A stretch of 34,375 nucleotides of DNA from Chitinophagales bacterium (lineage in GTDB: Bacteria; Bacteroidota; Bacteroidia; Chitinophagales; UBA2359). Each line of letters begins with the position of its first letter. Positions within the stretch are counted from its first letter, which is position 1. Positions 32,048-34,375 of this stretch are shown here, in pieces. Under the pieces are notes generated by a model, which saw only the letters and a list, made by a program, of their open reading frames with translations, searched no databases and was not told the DNA's origin. Both the position numbers and the translations under genes were made by a program. The stretch lies in contig JAHDDN010000007.1 in assembly GCA_020629335.1 (NCBI GenBank), positions 1-34,375 of the forward strand, given 5' to 3'.

Positions 32048-34375
32048 TTACTGAATCAGTATTTTCCTAGTGATGGATTGATCATTAAATTCTAATTGCA
32101 AAAAATACACGCCTGCGACCAATTCAGTTGTTAAAACATTTAATTGATCGATCGATGAGGTATATTTTTTAGCTTGTAATATTTGACCATTCAAATTAAG
32201 TAACTGATAGCCTTGTAGGTCTTTACTTTTTACTACTATAGATTTATTTGTTTGTTGAATTTCATATACATGCTTTATAGAGTTAATACTTGTAGAGGTA
32301 CTACATTCTACTGTTATTTCTATGGTATTATTACAATCATTAGCATCTGATGCTGTCATGGATAGAGTAGTCGGTTCATTAATTTCGTTTATAACTATAT
32401 TAAAGCTCCCAGCTGTATTTTCTAAAACATAATCGCCTGATATGCTATAATCCTCTGATTCATCATAGGCTGGCAAGCCACCATTGATCTGGGCATTTAT
32501 TGTCAATTCGCCTGTTAAAGAGTCGCAGTTTTCCTCTATCTGCCAAGTGATTTCGTCTAATAGAATAACTTCTACATTTACAATTTCTGATGAACAAGCT
32601 TCACTTAGTGAATAGGCGGTTAAGTTGATATTGATACTCTCTTGAAGTTGATCGTTAGGGCCAAAAATATAAATAGGATTAGTATCATTTGCATTATCAA
32701 AGCTACCATCGCCCTCGCTTGTCCATTCCAAAACAGCTGTATTTTCTAATATGGCTGATAAATCAATTGAATCTGCTTCACAATGATACAAAATGGGATT
32801 TGTATTAATGATAGGTAGAGGAATTTCCTCCACTATGATATTTTCTAATTGAACACTATCTTCTGCTGCGCTGATAATAAGTAAATCATATGAACCTGCC
32901 GCTAATACTTCTATCGTTAATGTATTGGATTCGACAATGCCGCTTCCTTCTGCTAAGCCATTATCTAATGTCCATGTGTAGGTATATGGGGGATTTAAGA
33001 AACCTGACAACATAACTTCTAAAGAACCAGTACTAATACCTTCGCAAAGCGGATTATTTTCTAAAATAGTCCCACTAAATGCTGAAAAATTTTCATACCA
33101 AGCAATTTTATCATCATTTTTTGAAGCTGACAGTACATCATTATCCCCATCTCCATCTAAATCTATACTAAATACAGATCTAGCTCCATCTGCATTCGTG
33201 GTAATAAATTGTTGACTAATAAAATTTCCGAAACCATCATTTTCATACCAAGCAATTTTATCTCCTGTAAAGCAAGCCGACAGCACATCATTATCCCCAT
33301 CTCCATCTAAATCTATGCTAAATACATCCCGTATATCACCGGCACTCGTAGTAATAATTTGTTGATTACCAAAGTTTCCTATACCATCATTTTCATACCA
33401 CGCAACTTTACTATCCCATTTAGAAGCCGAAAGTACATCATTATCTCCATCACCATCTAAATCTATGCTAAAAACAGACATTCCCCAATTTGCATCTGTT
33501 GTAATAATTTGCTCTAATCCAAAGTTGCCTAATCCGTCATTTTCGTACCACGCAATTTTATTATCTACAATGGAAGCCGAAAGTACATCATTATCGCCAT
33601 CACCATCTAAATCTATGCTATAAATATCCTGTGTACCATTTGAATTATTAATAATTTCTTGTTCTAATCCAAAGTTTCCTATACCATCATTTTCATACCA
33701 AGCAATTTTATTATCCCAATTAGAAACTGATAGCACATCGTTATCGCCGTCACCATCTAAATCAACACTAAACACATCTTGTGGATTAAAAGCATTTATA
33801 CTAATAATTTGCTCTAATCCAAAGTTACCTAATCCATCATTCTCATACCAAGCAATTTTGTTATCACTTTCAGAAGCTGACAGCACATCATTATCCCCAT
33901 CGCCATCTAAATCAATACTAAATACAGATCTTGCTGTAACTGCATTTGTGCTAATAATTTGTTGATCACCAAAGCTGCCTAATCCATCATTTTCATACCA
34001 AGCAATTTTATTATCCCCAGCAGAAGCAGATAGTATATCATTATCGCCATCACCATCTAAATCTATGCTATAAACATCTAGTGCATAGTAGGCATTCGTA
34101 GTAATAATTTCTTCTAATCCAAAGTTACCTAATCCATCATTCTCATACCAAGTAATTTTATCATCTGCGCCTGAAGCTGACAACACATCACTATCACCAT
34201 CACCGTCTAAATCTATACTAAATACATCCCGTGCTCCATTTGCATTTGTAGTAATAATTTCCCCTAATCCAAAGTCACCTAATCCATCATTCTCATACCA
34301 AGCAATTTTATCATCTTCATCAGAAGCCGATAGCACATCATTGTCGCTATCACCATCTAAATCTATGCTAAAGAT
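32048..34375 (-). CDS. FG-GAP/VCBS-type repeat secreted protein with T9SS type A tail (5' end outside window)
   Basis: Partial: the frame stays open to the window edge, adding at least 13 codons beyond the first possible internal start (GTG at 34336), so the true start and signal peptide lie outside. The visible N-terminal part has nine repeats of about 50 residues, each with S(I/V)DLDGDGDND(V/I)LSAS...KIAWYEN, as in FG-GAP/VCBS propeller repeats that bind calcium through the D-x-D-x-D loop. Next come immunoglobulin-like stretches typical of Bacteroidota secreted proteins (about residues 445-670), and a C-terminal type A sorting domain (about 690-762, LLNLNGQ...ELVAGVYFLQL...ITRKILIQ). It is likely exported by the type IX system and surface bound. 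No catalytic domain is visible in this part. Confidence 0.88.
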   Translation of the reverse strand: MFSIDLDGDSDNDVLSASDEDDKIAWYENDGLGDFGLGEIITTNANGARDVFSIDLDGDGDSDVLSASGADDKITWYENDGLGNFGLEEIITTNAYYALDVYSIDLDGDGDNDILSASAGDNKIAWYENDGLGSFGDQQIISTNAVTARSVFSIDLDGDGDNDVLSASESDNKIAWYENDGLGNFGLEQIISINAFNPQDVFSVDLDGDGDNDVLSVSNWDNKIAWYENDGIGNFGLEQEIINNSNGTQDIYSIDLDGDGDNDVLSASIVDNKIAWYENDGLGNFGLEQIITTDANWGMSVFSIDLDGDGDNDVLSASKWDSKVAWYENDGIGNFGNQQIITTSAGDIRDVFSIDLDGDGDNDVLSACFTGDKIAWYENDGFGNFISQQFITTNADGARSVFSIDLDGDGDNDVLSASKNDDKIAWYENFSAFSGTILENNPLCEGISTGSLEVMLSGFLNPPYTYTWTLDNGLAEGSGIVESNTLTIEVLAAGSYDLLIISAAEDSVQLENIIVEEIPLPIINTNPILYHCEADSIDLSAILENTAVLEWTSEGDGSFDNANDTNPIYIFGPNDQLQESININLTAYSLSEACSSEIVNVEVILLDEITWQIEENCDSLTGELTINAQINGGLPAYDESEDYSISGDYVLENTAGSFNIVINEINEPTTLSMTASDANDCNNTIEITVECSTSTSINSIKHVYEIQQTNKSIVVKSKDLQGYQLLNLNGQILQAKKYTSSIDQLNVLTTELVAGVYFLQLEFNDQSITRKILIQ
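33090..34375 (-). repeat. 150-bp coding tandem repeats
   Basis: Eight full units and the start of a ninth, mostly 150 bases long, with high DNA identity within the blocks encoding DLDGDGDND and KIAWYENDG. They lie within the FG-GAP-type gene and continue past the window edge. Such repeats can gain or lose units in frame. Confidence 0.85.

Noticed and set aside
33090..34375. Regular repeats suggesting a CRISPR array
   Set aside because: Units are 150 bases, coding, contiguous and translate to calcium-loop repeats; there are no short repeats with unique spacers and no cas genes.

Overview
The window comes from a low-GC member of the Bacteroidota. The evidence is two giant proteins ending in the gliding-motility/T9SS type B C-terminal domain, a third secreted protein ending in a T9SS type A tail, a PorE-like TPR/propeller/OmpA protein, a RemB/Wzi-like barrel, A-rich leaders without Shine-Dalgarno sites, and several TAnnTTTG promoter boxes. 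The giant DUF11-repeat proteins suggest Saprospiria (Aureispira or Saprospira-like), but this is an impression and not a proof. I found no tRNA, rRNA, CRISPR array, transposase or integrase.

Layout. 1-323: a fold-back repeat, an intrinsic terminator and a promoter. 324-974: queE (queuosine/7-deazaguanine precursor). 1050-2936: PorE-like envelope protein. 2937-5026: about 2.1 kb without a convincing gene, packed with palindromic repeats. 5027-5560: coiled-coil hypothetical. 5928-6407 (-): small lipoprotein. 6547-8196: RemB/Wzi-like outer-membrane protein. 8200-8568 (-): MerR regulator. 8714-10003 (-): PIF1-like helicase. 10281-31985: a tandem duplication of two units of about 10.77 kb. Each unit holds one roughly 3,080-residue secreted DUF11 protein with homologous upstream and downstream noncoding DNA. 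32048-34375 (-): FG-GAP/VCBS-like secreted protein with 150-bp tandem repeats, cut by the window edge.

The most unusual content lies between the genes. One family is a 219-265 bp element in six copies, three per strand. It folds as a three-way junction with an outer stem, a variable arm I and a branched arm II, and paired bases change together between copies. The second family is a fold-back element of about 160 bp in eight copies. It has a conserved core (CTKCGTT ... NNCTG apical loop ... KCCTTGTC), but arm sequences that are largely unrelated from copy to copy while staying self-complementary within each copy. One of these supplies the last codons and stop of the lipoprotein gene, another is an internal deletion derivative, and two different ones occupy the same position upstream of the duplicated giant genes. 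Each giant gene is bracketed by an inverted pair of the three-way-junction element. The 3' noncoding flanks of the two units are more alike than the coding sequences.

Functionally, most genes concern the cell envelope and T9SS-linked secretion: PorE-like and RemB-like proteins on the machinery side, three large secreted surface proteins on the cargo side. QueE, MerR and the helicase are unrelated housekeeping or regulatory genes.
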